Assembly (NCBI RefSeq): GCF_001280125.1
Contig: NZ_LGEG01000210.1
Coordinates: forward strand, 5,470 to 69,469
DNA length: 64,000 nucleotides
From: Streptomyces sp. NRRL F-6492
Lineage (GTDB): Bacteria; Actinomycetota; Actinomycetes; Streptomycetales; Streptomycetaceae
Direction: 5' to 3'
Below the pieces are notes generated by a model. That model saw nothing but the letters and a program-made list of their open reading frames with translations, made no database searches and had not been told where the DNA came from. Shown here one piece after another: positions 28,218-37,970 of this stretch. Positions within the stretch are counted from its first letter, which is position 1; each line of letters opens with the position of its first letter. A program made the translations under genes and the position numbers.

Positions 28218-28451
28218 ATGGGGAGCGCGCAGGAAAAGGACGAGCTGTACGCCCTCGACATCTCCGGCGTCGAATGGCAGGGCGCCCCGGGCACGAGCCC
28301 GGACGAGGAGCGTGTCGAGATCGCCCATCTGCCGGGCGGAGGCGTCGCCATGCGTTCCTCGCTGGACCACGACACCGTGCTGCGGTACACCGAGGCCGAG
28401 TGGCGGGCGTTCGTACTGGGCGCGCGGGACGGGGAGTTCGACCTCCGCTGA
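28218..28451 (+). CDS. DUF397 domain protein
   Basis: 77 residues. The DUF397 core is clear: [20 protein letters not shown] followed by [14 protein letters not shown]. These small actinobacterial proteins usually accompany XRE-type regulators (WhiJ-like) in development and antibiotic control, but no such regulator is adjacent here. gaaagg lies seven bases before the ATG. It sits between the eccE unit and the EspI-like gene, which hints at a regulatory role for the locus. Confidence 0.88.
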   Translation: MGSAQEKDELYALDISGVEWQGAPGTSPDEERVEIAHLPGGGVAMRSSLDHDTVLRYTEAEWRAFVLGARDGEFDLR

Positions 28452-28854
28452 GGCGTCGGGGCGTTCGGGCGCCGGGGGGTTCCGGGGATCTCCCGGTGGT
28501 TCCGCGGACCGGTGGTTCCGCGGACCGGCGGTCGTGCGGCCGAAGGGGCCCACGGCCGCCGGTCCGTCGTCGCGGGCCCGAAACCGTGCGCGGTCGTGCC
28601 GTTTCGTCCGCCTTCTCCTCCACGCTCCGGCGTACCGGTGTCACTTCGGGGCACGGTGTGACGCGGGGGACGGTCACGAGGGGCGGACGGGCCTGCCGGA
28701 GTGGCGACGGGGGCGATTAGGCTGGGCCGGGGCACGGCAGGAGAACCCTCGGACCCGTCCGCCGTGCTCCAGGGGGAGAGCCGGGCCCATCGGAAGTGAA
28801 CGGTGGCCCCCACCCACGACGGCACAAGGGTGCTCGACCACACCAGGAGGCAGA
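28452..28854. other. intergenic region before the EspI-like gene
   Basis: About 400 bases without a supported gene. It holds a 16-bp tandem duplication (listed separately) and, close to the next start, aggagg. A gattaggct element near 28716-28724 could be a -10, but no convincing -35 is seen at the right distance. Short frames here have coding-shadow composition. Confidence 0.6.
28495..28526. repeat. 16-bp perfect tandem duplication
   Basis: ggtggttccgcggacc occurs at 28495-28510 and again at 28511-28526. Each copy contains the palindromic core ccgcgg. Located 44 bases after the DUF397 stop, in the leader of the EspI-like gene; it may be a repeated binding site or replication slippage. Confidence 0.7.
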
Positions 28855-31800
28855 GTGAGCGGCGATCGGGACGACATCCACGGGGGTTGGAACCCTCCTG
28901 CCGACGATTCCGACGTGGACCCCGTGGAGCTGACGGGCGAGTTCACCATCGACTACACGCCGCCCGCCTGGTACGCGCAGAGCGCGTCGGGCGAAGCCTC
29001 CGGCGCGGCCGCCGGACAGCAGTACCCGCCGCCGCCCACGGGCGCGCCGGTCCCCGTGCCCGGCCTGCCCGCCGCCGGCGGCTTCCGGCCGAACCCGCCG
29101 GCGTCCCCCGTGCCGACCGCCCCGGCGTCCGTCCCCGTCGCGCCCCTGCCGGGGGAGGCGTCCTCGCAGCCCTTCGGCGACGGCGACCTGGAGAGCGGCG
29201 CGACGATGCGGTTCTCCCCCGTGACGATGCGGCGGGAGATGGAGGAGATCGCGGAGCGCGCCGCGGCGGCGCGGTCCGCCTCGGCGGACGGCGAGGACAG
29301 GGCCCCGGCGGATCCTTCGGACGCGGATCCCGCGCCGTCGGCGCCGACGGTGGGTCCGGCCGCCGCCGAGCCGCCGTCCGGCGATGCGGACGAGCGGCCC
29401 GACGGCGACGCGCCCGCCACCGCGGTACGGGAGGAGCCGGCCGACCCGGCCACCGGCGACGCCGACGCGTCCGGACGGGCCTCCGGGGACGACGACGGCA
29501 CGCCGGCCCCGGCGGACCGGGACGCCGAGGACACGACGGACTCCGCCGCGGGCGAGACCCCGGACGAGACCGGTCCGACCGCCGACGACGCCTCTCCCGT
29601 CCTCGTCTCCGCCGACGGCGCCGCCCCCGGCGGCCTGCCCGCCGAGGAGGCCCCGGCCCCCGGGCAGCCCGCCCCGCAGCAGGTCTCCCCGGCGCCCGAG
29701 GCCGCTTCGGCTCCCGCGCCGCAGGCCGGGAGCGCGCTGCCGCCGCTGCCGCCGTCGTTCCGTCCCGCGGCGCCCGCCCCCGCGCAGCAGTGGCCCGCGC
29801 CGCCGGTCGCGGAGGGCCGGCCCGTGCCCCCGGCCGCGCCGCTGCCGCCCACCGCCGCCTGGCCGTCGCCCGCGTCCGCGCCCGCCGCGCCCGGCCCCGT
29901 ACCGCCGCAGGCCCAGGAGCCCGGCGGGTACGGCTACCCGCAGGCCCAGGAGCCCGGCGGGTACGGCTACCCGCAGGCCCCGCGGCCTCCCCAGGCGCCC
30001 CAGCCCGCGCCCCCGGCCCCGGCCCCGCAGGGCGGTTACGGCTTCCCGCACCCCGGGACGCCCCCGCAGCAGCCCGGTTACGGCTATCCGCAGCAGCCCG
30101 GCGGCGTGCCGCCGCAGGCCCGGGAGCCGGGCGGGTACGGCTACCCGCACCCCGGTGCCGGTGCCGTGCCCCCGCAGGCTCCCCCGGCCCAGCCGCAGCC
30201 GCAGCCCCCGTACGACGCGCAGCCGCCCGTCGACCCCCGGACCGGTGCCGCCTGGCCCTCGCCCGTGACGCACGACCAGCGGGAGCGGTCCGTGCCGGGC
30301 GCCCCGCTCGGGTACAACGCGGCCGTCGAGCTCTCCTCCGACCGGCTGCTGCGGAACAACAAGCAGAAGCCCAAGTCCAGCCGCACCCCCGGCGCCGCCT
30401 CCCGCTTCAAGCTCGGCGGCAAGAAGGAGGAGGCGGAGCGGCAGCGGAAGCTGGACCTGATCCGGACGCCGGTCCTCTCCTGCTACCGGATCGCGGTCAT
30501 CTCGCTCAAGGGCGGCGTCGGCAAGACCACGACGACCACCGCGCTCGGCGCGACCCTGGCGACCGAGCGGCAGGACAAGATCCTGGCGATCGACGCCAAC
30601 CCGGACGCCGGCACCCTCGGCCGCCGGGTGCGGCGCGAGACCGGGGCGACCATCCGCGACCTGGTGCAGGCGATCCCGTACCTCAACTCGTACATGGACA
30701 TCCGCCGGTTCACCTCGCAGGCGCCCTCGGGTCTGGAGATCCTCGCCAACGACGTGGACCCGGCCGTCTCGACGACCTTCAACGACGAGGACTACCGGCG
30801 GGCGATCGACGTCCTGGGCAAGCAGTACCCGATCATCCTCACCGACTCGGGCACGGGCCTGCTCTACAGCGCCATGCGCGGGGTGCTCGACCTCGCCGAC
30901 CAGCTGATCATCATCTCGACCCCCTCCGTGGACGGCGCCTCCAGCGCGTCGACCACCCTGGACTGGCTCTCCGCGCACGGCTACGCGGACCTGGTGCAGC
31001 GCTCCCTCACCGTCATCTCCGGGGTCCGCGAGACCGGCAAGATGATCAAGGTCGAGGACATCGTGCAGCACTTCCGGACCCGCTGCCGGGGAGTCGTGGT
31101 CGTGCCCTTCGACGAGCACCTGGCGGCCGGTGCCGAGGTCGACCTCGACATGATGCGGCCGAAGACCCGCGAGGCGTACTTCCACCTGTCGGCGCTGGTG
31201 GCCGAGGACTTCGTACGGGCGCAGCAGGCGCAGGGCCTGTGGACCGGCGACGGCCAGGGCGCGGTGCCTCCGCACATGGCCCCGCCGATGCCGGGACAGC
31301 CGGGCCCCGGCCAGCCGTACCCCGGTCAGCCGTATCCCGGTCAGGGGGTGCCGGGGCAGCCGTACGCCGCACAGCAGGCCCCCGGGCAGCCGGCCCCCGG
31401 ACAGTTCGCGCAAGGTCAGCCGGGACAGTTCGCACCGGCCCAGCCGGGAGCGCACGGCCAGCCCGGCCAGCCGGGGCAGCCCGGTCAGCCGCTGCCCGGC
31501 CGGTTCGCGCCCGGTCAGCCCTCCCCCGGGCAGCCGTACGCCCCCCAGGCTCCCCAGCCCGGTCAGCCCTACCCGCCGCAGGCGTACCCGGCGCCGGGGC
31601 AGGGGCCCGGCCCGATGCCCGGTCAGTTCGCCCCGGCCCAGCCCGTACCCGCCCAGGCCGCGCCCGGCCACCCGGCACCCGGTCAGCCGTACGCGCCCCA
31701 GGCGCCGTACCCCGGTCAGCCCTATCCGCCGCAGCCCGCCCAGCCGGGTGCTCCGGGCGTGCCCCCGGCCTGGCAGCAGCAGCCCGCCCCGGCGCAGGTT

Positions 31801-31899
31801 CCGCCGCAGGAGCTTCCCGAGCAGCGGCCCGGGCAGCCGCTGCCTCCGCAGGCCGGCCCGCAGGCCCCTCCGCAGGCGCCGCCAGCCCCTCAACAGTAG
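28855..31899 (+). CDS. EspI-like protein: Pro-rich region plus ParA/MinD-type ATPase
   Basis: 1014 residues from the GTG at 28855 (aggagg five bases upstream). Residues 1-540 are disordered and rich in Pro, Ala and acidic residues, with GGYGYPQ repeats. Residues about 540-795 are a ParA/MinD ATPase: deviant Walker A KGGVGKTT near 552, Walker A' [16 protein letters not shown], Walker B-like IILTDSGTG, and the switch [15 protein letters not shown]. From about 800 to the end are repeats of QPGQPY type. Mycobacterial EspI has the same Pro-rich plus ParA-like plan and represses ESX-1 at low ATP. That role here is inferred by analogy. Confidence 0.85.
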   Translation: MSGDRDDIHGGWNPPADDSDVDPVELTGEFTIDYTPPAWYAQSASGEASGAAAGQQYPPPPTGAPVPVPGLPAAGGFRPNPPASPVPTAPASVPVAPLPGEASSQPFGDGDLESGATMRFSPVTMRREMEEIAERAAAARSASADGEDRAPADPSDADPAPSAPTVGPAAAEPPSGDADERPDGDAPATAVREEPADPATGDADASGRASGDDDGTPAPADRDAEDTTDSAAGETPDETGPTADDASPVLVSADGAAPGGLPAEEAPAPGQPAPQQVSPAPEAASAPAPQAGSALPPLPPSFRPAAPAPAQQWPAPPVAEGRPVPPAAPLPPTAAWPSPASAPAAPGPVPPQAQEPGGYGYPQAQEPGGYGYPQAPRPPQAPQPAPPAPAPQGGYGFPHPGTPPQQPGYGYPQQPGGVPPQAREPGGYGYPHPGAGAVPPQAPPAQPQPQPPYDAQPPVDPRTGAAWPSPVTHDQRERSVPGAPLGYNAAVELSSDRLLRNNKQKPKSSRTPGAASRFKLGGKKEEAERQRKLDLIRTPVLSCYRIAVISLKGGVGKTTTTTALGATLATERQDKILAIDANPDAGTLGRRVRRETGATIRDLVQAIPYLNSYMDIRRFTSQAPSGLEILANDVDPAVSTTFNDEDYRRAIDVLGKQYPIILTDSGTGLLYSAMRGVLDLADQLIIISTPSVDGASSASTTLDWLSAHGYADLVQRSLTVISGVRETGKMIKVEDIVQHFRTRCRGVVVVPFDEHLAAGAEVDLDMMRPKTREAYFHLSALVAEDFVRAQQAQGLWTGDGQGAVPPHMAPPMPGQPGPGQPYPGQPYPGQGVPGQPYAAQQAPGQPAPGQFAQGQPGQFAPAQPGAHGQPGQPGQPGQPLPGRFAPGQPSPGQPYAPQAPQPGQPYPPQAYPAPGQGPGPMPGQFAPAQPVPAQAAPGHPAPGQPYAPQAPYPGQPYPPQPAQPGAPGVPPAWQQQPAPAQVPPQELPEQRPGQPLPPQAGPQAPPQAPPAPQQ
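29908..29973 (+). repeat. perfect 33-bp tandem duplication in the EspI-like gene
   Basis: 29908-29940 and 29941-29973 are identical, each encoding [12 protein letters not shown] third copy at 30115-30147 differs at two bases. The exact identity at all codon positions implies recent slippage, so length polymorphism is expected. Confidence 0.85.
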
Positions 31900-31921
31900 G
31901 GCGTCACAGGAGTAGACCAAT

Positions 31922-31955
31922 GAGGCTCCGTATCGGTTCTCCGATACGGAGCCTC
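31922..31955 (+). terminator. strong terminator after the ESX locus
   Basis: 31922-31936 and 31941-31955 are a perfect 15-bp inverted repeat with a ttct loop, 22 bases after the EspI-like stop. It separates the secretion locus from the ABC importer. Confidence 0.85.
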
Positions 31956-31993
31956 TTGGCGTTCCCGCAGACCACAAGGGGTTTGAGTCATCG

Positions 31994-32023
31994 TTGACGA
32001 CGGCAGACCACCGCTGATACACC
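31994..32023 (+). promoter_or_regulatory. candidate promoter of the peptide ABC operon
   Basis: TTGACG at 31994-31999 is followed after 16-18 bases by gatacacc (32016-32023), a weak -10. It lies about 65 bases before the first gene and downstream of the strong terminator, so a promoter is needed in this interval. Confidence 0.4.
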
Positions 32024-32085
32024 TTCGCTTCACTCACCGTCAGCCCAAGATCCACGACAGAAACCCCGACGCGAGGTCACGTCCC

Positions 32086-33939
32086 ATGGTCATGGTCACG
32101 AAGGTTCCACCCCGTCCCGCGCCCGCCCGCAGAGCCCGCGGAGCCCTCCGGTTCCTGCTCGCCTCCGGTGTCGCCGCCGCCTCGCTCGTCGTCGTCCCCG
32201 GCACCGCGCGGGCGGAGGACGACAAGCCCGGCGGCACCACCCTCACGGTGGCGGTCTCGCAGAGCGTCGACTCGCTGAGCCCGTTCCTCGCCCAGAAGCT
32301 CACCTCGACGAGCATCCACCGCCTGGCCTACGAGTACCTGACGAACTACGACCCGAAGGACGCCCGTGCGGTCCCGGGCCTGGCGACCGAGTGGAAGCCC
32401 TCGCCCGACAAGCTGACGTGGACGTACACGATCCGCGGGGACTCGTTCTGGTCGGACGGGACGCAGGCCACCGCCGCGGACGCGGCCTGGACCTTCAACA
32501 AGATGATGACCGACCCGAACGCCGCCACCGCCAACGGCAGCTTCACGGCCAACTTCGAGAAGGTCACCGCGCCCGACCCGCGGACCCTCGTCATCAGGCT
32601 GAAGAAGCCCCAGGCGACGATGACCGCGCTCGACGTGCCGATCGTGCCCCGGCACGTCTGGGAGAAGGTCGGCGACTTCTCGAAGTTCAACAACGACCAG
32701 CAGTTCCCCATCGTGGGCAACGGGCCCTTCGTCATCACCGACTACAAGGTCGACCAGTACATCAAGCTCAAGCCGAACAAGAAGTTCTGGCGGGGCGCCC
32801 CCAAGTTCGACGAGCTGGTCTTCAAGTACTACAAGGACGGGGACGCCGCCGTCGCCGCCCTCCAGAAGGGCGAGGTGTCCTTCGTACCGAACCTGACGCC
32901 GGCCCAGGCCGACGCGCTGAAGGCCCAGAAGAACATCAAGGTCAACGACGCCCCCGGCCGCCGCTTCTTCGCCCTCGCCACCAACCCGGGCGCCCGGGCG
33001 CGGGACGGGAAGACGTTCGGCAACGGGCACAAGGCGCTGCTCGACCCGGCGGTGCGCAAGGCGCTCTTCCTCGCGGTCGACCGCGCCACCCTCGTCGACA
33101 AGGTCTTCCAGGGCCACGCCGTCGAGGGCGAGGGGTACGTCCCGCCCCGCTTCGGCACGTACTTCTGGCGGCCCGACGGGGACCAGAAGCGGGCGTACGA
33201 CCCGGAGGAGGCGGCCAGGGTCCTCGACGCCGCCGGGTACCGGAAGAACGCCGACGGCAAGCGGGCCGGCAAGGACGGCAGGCCGCTGGACTTCCGGATC
33301 CTCTGCCACGCCACCGACCCGAACGACAAGGCGGTCGGCAAGTACCTCCAGGAGTGGTGGGGCAAGCTCGGCATCGGCCTGAAGGTCGAGTGTCTGGACA
33401 GCGTCTCGGACCCGTGGGTCAAGGGCGACTACGACCTCGCCTTCGACGGCTGGTCGGTCAACCCCGACCCGGACTACGTGCTCTCCATCCACACCTGCGG
33501 CGCCCTCCCGGCCACCCCGAAGGACAGCGGGGCCACCGACAACTTCATCTGCGACGAGGAGTTCGACGGGCTCTACGCGCAGCAGGCGGTGGAGTACGAC
33601 GCGGCCAAGCGGGCGGATCTGGTGAAGCGGATGCAGTCCCGCCTGTACGACACGGGGTACATGAACGTCATGGCCTATCCGAACGCCCTGGAGGCGTACC
33701 GCACGGACCAGATCGCGTCCATCACGACCATGCCCGAGGCCGCCGGGAACCTGTGGGGCCAGGACGGCTACTGGAGCTGGTGGTCGGCCGTGCCGGCGGC
33801 CTCCGCCTCCGGCGGGTCCGAGGGGAGCGGCTCCTCCACCGGGGTGATCGTCGGCATCGGCGCGGCCGTGGTGGTCGTGGTCGGCCTCGGCGTCTTCCTC
33901 GGCCTGCGCCGCCGGTCCACCGCCGACGACCGCGAGTAG
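32086..33939 (+). CDS. peptide-type ABC transporter substrate-binding protein with C-terminal membrane anchor
   Basis: 617 residues, SBP family 5 (DppA/OppA). A cleavable signal (FLLASGVAAASLVVVPGTARAE) has no lipobox Cys. The mature part carries the family hallmarks LAYEYLTNYDP, YTIRGDSFWSDGTQATA and GWSVNPDPDYVLSIHTCG. After a Gly/Ser linker, GVIVGIGAAVVVVVGLGVFLG plus LRRRS forms a C-terminal membrane helix, so the protein is tethered at its end instead of by a lipid. The ATG at 32086 has gaggt upstream; an ATG two codons later is an alternative. First gene of a five-gene importer. Confidence 0.92.
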   Translation: MVMVTKVPPRPAPARRARGALRFLLASGVAAASLVVVPGTARAEDDKPGGTTLTVAVSQSVDSLSPFLAQKLTSTSIHRLAYEYLTNYDPKDARAVPGLATEWKPSPDKLTWTYTIRGDSFWSDGTQATAADAAWTFNKMMTDPNAATANGSFTANFEKVTAPDPRTLVIRLKKPQATMTALDVPIVPRHVWEKVGDFSKFNNDQQFPIVGNGPFVITDYKVDQYIKLKPNKKFWRGAPKFDELVFKYYKDGDAAVAALQKGEVSFVPNLTPAQADALKAQKNIKVNDAPGRRFFALATNPGARARDGKTFGNGHKALLDPAVRKALFLAVDRATLVDKVFQGHAVEGEGYVPPRFGTYFWRPDGDQKRAYDPEEAARVLDAAGYRKNADGKRAGKDGRPLDFRILCHATDPNDKAVGKYLQEWWGKLGIGLKVECLDSVSDPWVKGDYDLAFDGWSVNPDPDYVLSIHTCGALPATPKDSGATDNFICDEEFDGLYAQQAVEYDAAKRADLVKRMQSRLYDTGYMNVMAYPNALEAYRTDQIASITTMPEAAGNLWGQDGYWSWWSAVPAASASGGSEGSGSSTGVIVGIGAAVVVVVGLGVFLGLRRRSTADDRE

Positions 33940-33942
33940 TCC

Positions 33943-35004
33943 GTGACGACGACCAGCACCCCCGCCGACGTGGTGCGGGCCGACCAGGCCCGCACCACGG
34001 GCGGCGCGCCCCGCACCGGCGCCACCTCCGGCTACCTCCGCCACGCGGCGGGGAAGCTGGGCGGCGCGCTCGTCTCGCTCCTCGCCGTGCTCGTCACCAG
34101 CTTCTTCCTGTTCCGGATCATCCCCGGCGACCCGGTGAAGGCGATGACCCACGGCATGCCCACGTCGGCCGAGCAGCTGGCGACGCTGAGGCGGCAGTTC
34201 GGGCTCGACCTGCCGCTCTGGCAGCAGTTCACCGACTACTGCGCGAAGGCCCTGACGGGCGACCTCGGCACCTCGTTCCAGTTCCGCGCCCCCGTCGGGG
34301 AGCTGATCTGGGAGAAGCTTCCGGCGACGCTGCTGCTCACCGGGGTCGCCGTGGTGATCTACTCGGCGCTCGGGCTGTGGCTCGGCACCCGCTCGGCCTG
34401 GCGCCACGGCGGCCTCGGGGACAGGCTGAACACCGGGATCGCGCTGACCCTGTGGTCGGTGCCGTCCTTCTGGCTCGGCCTGCTCCTCATCATCGTCTTC
34501 TCCGTCGGCGCGGGACCGGTCCCGGGGCTCTTCCCGACCGGCGGCATGGAGTCGGGCACGGGCGAGACCGGTCTCGCGTACGTCCTGGACGTCGCCCACC
34601 ACCTGGTCCTGCCGGTGGTGACGCTGGTGGCGGTCGGCTACGCGCAGACGCTGCTCGTGATGCGCTCCTCGCTCCTGGACGAGATGGGCGGCGACTACCT
34701 GACGACGGCGCGGGCGAAGGGGCTGCGCGACGACGCCGTGCGCCGCCGGCACGCCGTGCCGAACGCGCTGCTGCCGACCGTGACCATGATCTTCATCAAT
34801 CTGGGCCACGTGGCGGCCGGTTCGATCCTGGTGGAGACGGTGTTCTCCTGGCCGGGGCTCGGCGGGCTCTTCTACCAGGCGCTCAGCGTGCCCGACCTGC
34901 CGCTCGTGCAGGGCCTGTTCGTGGTCTTCGCCGGAGCGATGATCCTGATGAACCTGCTCGCCGACCTGCTCTATCCGCTGCTCGACCCCCGGGTGGGCCG
35001 ATGA
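33943..35004 (+). CDS. peptide ABC transporter permease, DppB type
   Basis: 353 residues, six membrane helices. The N-terminal block FFLFRIIPGDPVKAMTHGMP and the EAA-like loop DYLTTARAKGLRDDAVRRRH are typical of DppB/OppB permeases. It forms the membrane pore with the next gene product. The GTG start at 33943 is three bases after the stop of the binding-protein gene, and its own stop overlaps the next ATG (ATGA). Confidence 0.94.
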   Translation: MTTTSTPADVVRADQARTTGGAPRTGATSGYLRHAAGKLGGALVSLLAVLVTSFFLFRIIPGDPVKAMTHGMPTSAEQLATLRRQFGLDLPLWQQFTDYCAKALTGDLGTSFQFRAPVGELIWEKLPATLLLTGVAVVIYSALGLWLGTRSAWRHGGLGDRLNTGIALTLWSVPSFWLGLLLIIVFSVGAGPVPGLFPTGGMESGTGETGLAYVLDVAHHLVLPVVTLVAVGYAQTLLVMRSSLLDEMGGDYLTTARAKGLRDDAVRRRHAVPNALLPTVTMIFINLGHVAAGSILVETVFSWPGLGGLFYQALSVPDLPLVQGLFVVFAGAMILMNLLADLLYPLLDPRVGR

Positions 35005-35981
35005 CCTCCTCCACGACCTCCACGACGCCCGCGCCGGAACCCGTCCCGGAGCCCCCGGCGGAAGCCGCCCCCGAGCCCGCGCGGAAGCCGCCCTCGGCGG
35101 CCTCCCTGGCCCGGCAGCGCCGCAAGGCCTCGGCGGTCCGCTTCTGGAAGCGGTACCGCACCCACCGCGCCGGCCTCTACGGTCTCGCCGGGCTCGTCCT
35201 GATCGCCCTGCTCGCGCTCGCCGCCCCGCTGCTCGTCGGCGCCGACGTGCAGTCGGTGACGAAGGCGCCGGGCACGGCCCTGGAGTCCCCGAGCGCCGAG
35301 TTCCCGCTGGGCACCGACCAGTTCGGGCGCCCGCTGCTCGGGCTGCTGATCTGGGGGGCGCGGATCTCGCTGCTCGTCGGTCTGCTCGCGGCGGTCCTCT
35401 CGGTCGCCATCGGCACCCTGGTCGGGATCGTCGCCGGGCACTACGGCGGCTGGTCCTCGACCGTCGTCATGCGGATCACCGACTGGTTCCTGGTGATGCC
35501 GACGCTGGTCCTGGCGATCGTGCTCGCCACCGTGATGTCCCGCTCGATGTGGACGGTGGTCCTGGCGATCGGGGTGACCTCGTGGCCGACCACCGCCCGG
35601 CTGGTGCGGGCGCAGACCATCGCGGTGGAGTCCCGTCCGTACATCGAGCGGGCGACCGCCCTCGGCGGCGGCCACCGGCACGTCATGACCCGGCACGTGC
35701 TGCCGAACGTGATGCCGCTGGTCCTCGCGCAGACCACGCTCGGCATCTCGACCGCCATCCTCACCGAGGCCACCCTCGCCTTCCTGGGCCTGGGCGATCC
35801 GACGGTGGTCTCCTGGGGCGGGATGCTCCAGGACGCCCGCGAGGCCGGCGCGGTCTCCTCCGGGCACTGGTGGTACCTGGCCCCGCCCGGGATCGCGATC
35901 GCCCTGGTCGCGCTGGCCTTCACGCTGTGCGGCCGGGCCGTCGAGTCCGTGCTCAACCCGAAGCTGGGGGTGGGGCGATGA
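35001..35981 (+). CDS. peptide ABC transporter permease, DppC type
   Basis: 326 residues. A ~50-residue Pro/Ala-rich cytoplasmic leader precedes the first helix (GLAGLVLIALLALAAPLLVG). The signatures HPLGTDQFGR-type (FPLGTDQFGRPLLGLLIWGA) and the EAA loop RPYIERATALGGGHRHVMTR identify a DppC/OppC permease. The start overlaps the stop of dppB-type (ATGA), as does its own stop with the next gene, giving tight translational coupling. Confidence 0.94.
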   Translation: MTSSTTSTTPAPEPVPEPPAEAAPEPARKPPSAASLARQRRKASAVRFWKRYRTHRAGLYGLAGLVLIALLALAAPLLVGADVQSVTKAPGTALESPSAEFPLGTDQFGRPLLGLLIWGARISLLVGLLAAVLSVAIGTLVGIVAGHYGGWSSTVVMRITDWFLVMPTLVLAIVLATVMSRSMWTVVLAIGVTSWPTTARLVRAQTIAVESRPYIERATALGGGHRHVMTRHVLPNVMPLVLAQTTLGISTAILTEATLAFLGLGDPTVVSWGGMLQDAREAGAVSSGHWWYLAPPGIAIALVALAFTLCGRAVESVLNPKLGVGR

Positions 35982-36943
35982 GCCTCCTGGAAGTGCGGGA
36001 CCTCAAGGTGACGTACGGGTCGGGCGCGGCGGCCGTGCCCGCCGTGCGCGGGGTCGACCTGACCCTGGAGGCCGGCACCAAGCTGGGCGTGGCCGGGGAG
36101 TCCGGCTGCGGCAAGTCCACGCTCGCGCTCGCGCTGCTCCGGCTGCTTCCGGCGTCGGCGCGCCTGGAGGGCGAGATCCTGCTCGACGGCGAGGACGTCC
36201 TCGCGATGTCGTGGGGGCGGCTGCGGGCCGTGCGCTGGGCGGGCGCGTCGATCGTCTTCCAGGGCGCGATGCACTCGCTGAACGCGGTGCACCGGATCGG
36301 GGACCAGATCGCGGAGCCGCTGCTCGTGCACGGCCGGGCGACCCCGGCGGCGGCCCGCAAGCGGGTCGGCGAGCTCCTCGACCACGTCGGTCTGCCCGCC
36401 GCCCGCGCCGCCGCGTATCCGCACGAGCTGTCCGGCGGGCAGCGGCAGCGCGTGATGATCGCGATGGCGCTCGCCTGCGATCCGCGGCTGATCGTCGCGG
36501 ACGAGCCGACGACCGCCCTGGACGTGATGATCCAGGCGCAGATCCTGCGCCTGATCGAGGGCCTGGTCGCCGAGCAGTCCATCAGCCTCCTGATGATCAG
36601 CCACGACCTGGCGGTCCTCGCCGACACCTGCGACCGGCTCGCCGTGATGTACGCGGGCCGGATCGTCGAGGAGGGTCCGGCGCGGGAGGTGTACGAGGCG
36701 GCCGCGCACCCCTACGGGCGGGCGCTGTCCTCGGCGTTCCCGCGCATCGGGGACCTCACGTCCCGGCGGGCGCCGCGCGGTCTGCCGGGCGACCCGCCGG
36801 ACCCGGCCGACCTGCCCGGCGGGTGCGCCTTCCATCCGCGCTGTCCGGTGGCGCTCGACGCCTGCGGGGACCTCGACCAGGAACTGCGGGAGGCGGGCGC
36901 GGGGCGCCGGGCCGCCTGCGTGCACGTGGGGAGCGCTTCATGA
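35978..36943 (+). CDS. peptide ABC transporter ATP-binding protein, DppD type
   Basis: 321 residues. Walker [11 protein letters not shown]-loop [14 protein letters not shown] signature LSGGQRQR, Walker [13 protein letters not shown] and switch H (MISHDLAV) are all present. The C-terminal oligopeptide/dipeptide extension has [17 protein letters not shown], the Cys-containing motif of DppD-like subunits that can bind a [4Fe-4S] cluster. ATGA overlap on both sides. Confidence 0.95.
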   Translation: MSLLEVRDLKVTYGSGAAAVPAVRGVDLTLEAGTKLGVAGESGCGKSTLALALLRLLPASARLEGEILLDGEDVLAMSWGRLRAVRWAGASIVFQGAMHSLNAVHRIGDQIAEPLLVHGRATPAAARKRVGELLDHVGLPAARAAAYPHELSGGQRQRVMIAMALACDPRLIVADEPTTALDVMIQAQILRLIEGLVAEQSISLLMISHDLAVLADTCDRLAVMYAGRIVEEGPAREVYEAAAHPYGRALSSAFPRIGDLTSRRAPRGLPGDPPDPADLPGGCAFHPRCPVALDACGDLDQELREAGAGRRAACVHVGSAS

Positions 36944-37956
36944 GTACGGACACCTCCGCGCGTCCGGAGACGGGCACGGCGACCGGAGCGCTGCTGTCGG
37001 CGCGGGACCTGCGCGTGGTCTTCCCCGGACGCCGCGGCGCGCCGCCCGCGCGGGCGGTGGACGGGGTGGACCTGGACGTCGGCGCGGGCGAGATCGTGGC
37101 CCTCGTCGGGGAGTCGGGCTGCGGCAAGACGACCCTGGCCCGCTCGCTGCTCGGCCTGGTCCGGCCCACGTCGGGCACGGTCGCCTTCGACGGGGAGCCG
37201 CTGGCGTACTCCTCCGGGGCCCTGAAGTCCTACCGGAAGCGGGCGCAGCTGGTCCTCCAGGACCCGAGCGGTTCGCTGAACCCCCGGCACACCGTGTACG
37301 ACGCGGTGGCGGAGGGGCTGCGGATCCACGGGTACGCGGGGGACGAGCGGGCCGCCGTCGCCGGGGCCCTCGCGCGGGCCGGGCTGCGCCCGCCGGAGCG
37401 CTTCTTCCTGCGCTATCCGCACGAGCTGTCCGGCGGGCAGCGGCAGCGGGTGGTGATCGCGGGCGCGCTGGTCCTGGAGCCCGAACTGATCGTGGCGGAC
37501 GAGCCGGTGGCCTCCCTGGACGCGTCCGTACGGGGCGAGATCCTGGCGCTGCTGCTGCGGCTGCGCGACGAACTGGGCCTGTCGGCGCTGGTGGTGACGC
37601 ACGATCTGGGCCTCGCGTGGAACATCGCGGACCGGGTGGCGGTGATGTACCTGGGCCGGGTCGTGGAGACGGGCCCGGTGGAGTCCGTCCTGACGAACCC
37701 CCGGCACCCCTACACGCGGGCGCTGTTGTCGGTGCTCCCGGAGTCCGAGGGGGAGCCGGTGGTGCTGACCGGGGAGCCCCCGGACCCGTCGCGGATCCCC
37801 TCGGGGTGCCGCTTCCACGTCCGCTGCCAGGTCCTGGCCTCGGGCGCGGCGGCGGCGGTCGCGGACCGGTGCCGGGGCGAGGACCTGCCGGTCCTGCCGG
37901 GCGGCGGGGCGGGCGCGGTGGCCTGCCACTGGGTGGCGGGGAGGAAGGCGGACTGA
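36940..37956 (+). CDS. peptide ABC transporter ATP-binding protein, DppF type
   Basis: 338 residues. Walker [11 protein letters not shown]-loop [12 protein letters not shown], signature LSGGQRQR, Walker [13 protein letters not shown] and H-loop VTHDLG are intact. The C-terminal extension contains [14 protein letters not shown] and DRCRGEDL, the DppF-type Cys motif. The start overlaps the previous stop. It ends 14 bases from the convergent ribF stop; a short gaccc/gggtc hairpin at 37960-37972 is the only terminator-like element between them. Confidence 0.95.
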   Translation: MSTDTSARPETGTATGALLSARDLRVVFPGRRGAPPARAVDGVDLDVGAGEIVALVGESGCGKTTLARSLLGLVRPTSGTVAFDGEPLAYSSGALKSYRKRAQLVLQDPSGSLNPRHTVYDAVAEGLRIHGYAGDERAAVAGALARAGLRPPERFFLRYPHELSGGQRQRVVIAGALVLEPELIVADEPVASLDASVRGEILALLLRLRDELGLSALVVTHDLGLAWNIADRVAVMYLGRVVETGPVESVLTNPRHPYTRALLSVLPESEGEPVVLTGEPPDPSRIPSGCRFHVRCQVLASGAAAAVADRCRGEDLPVLPGGGAGAVACHWVAGRKAD

Positions 37957-37970
37957 CCGGACCCGACGGG

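Noticed and set aside
28797..28859. Possible 20-residue leader peptide before the EspI-like gene
   Set aside because: Composition is His/Arg/Pro-rich with no supporting features. It merely ends in the ribosome-binding region of the real gene.
28717..32055. 1112-residue minus-strand open frame opposite the EspI-like gene
   Set aside because: Mirror of the Pro-rich codons; low complexity Arg/Gly/Leu; no ribosome-binding site.
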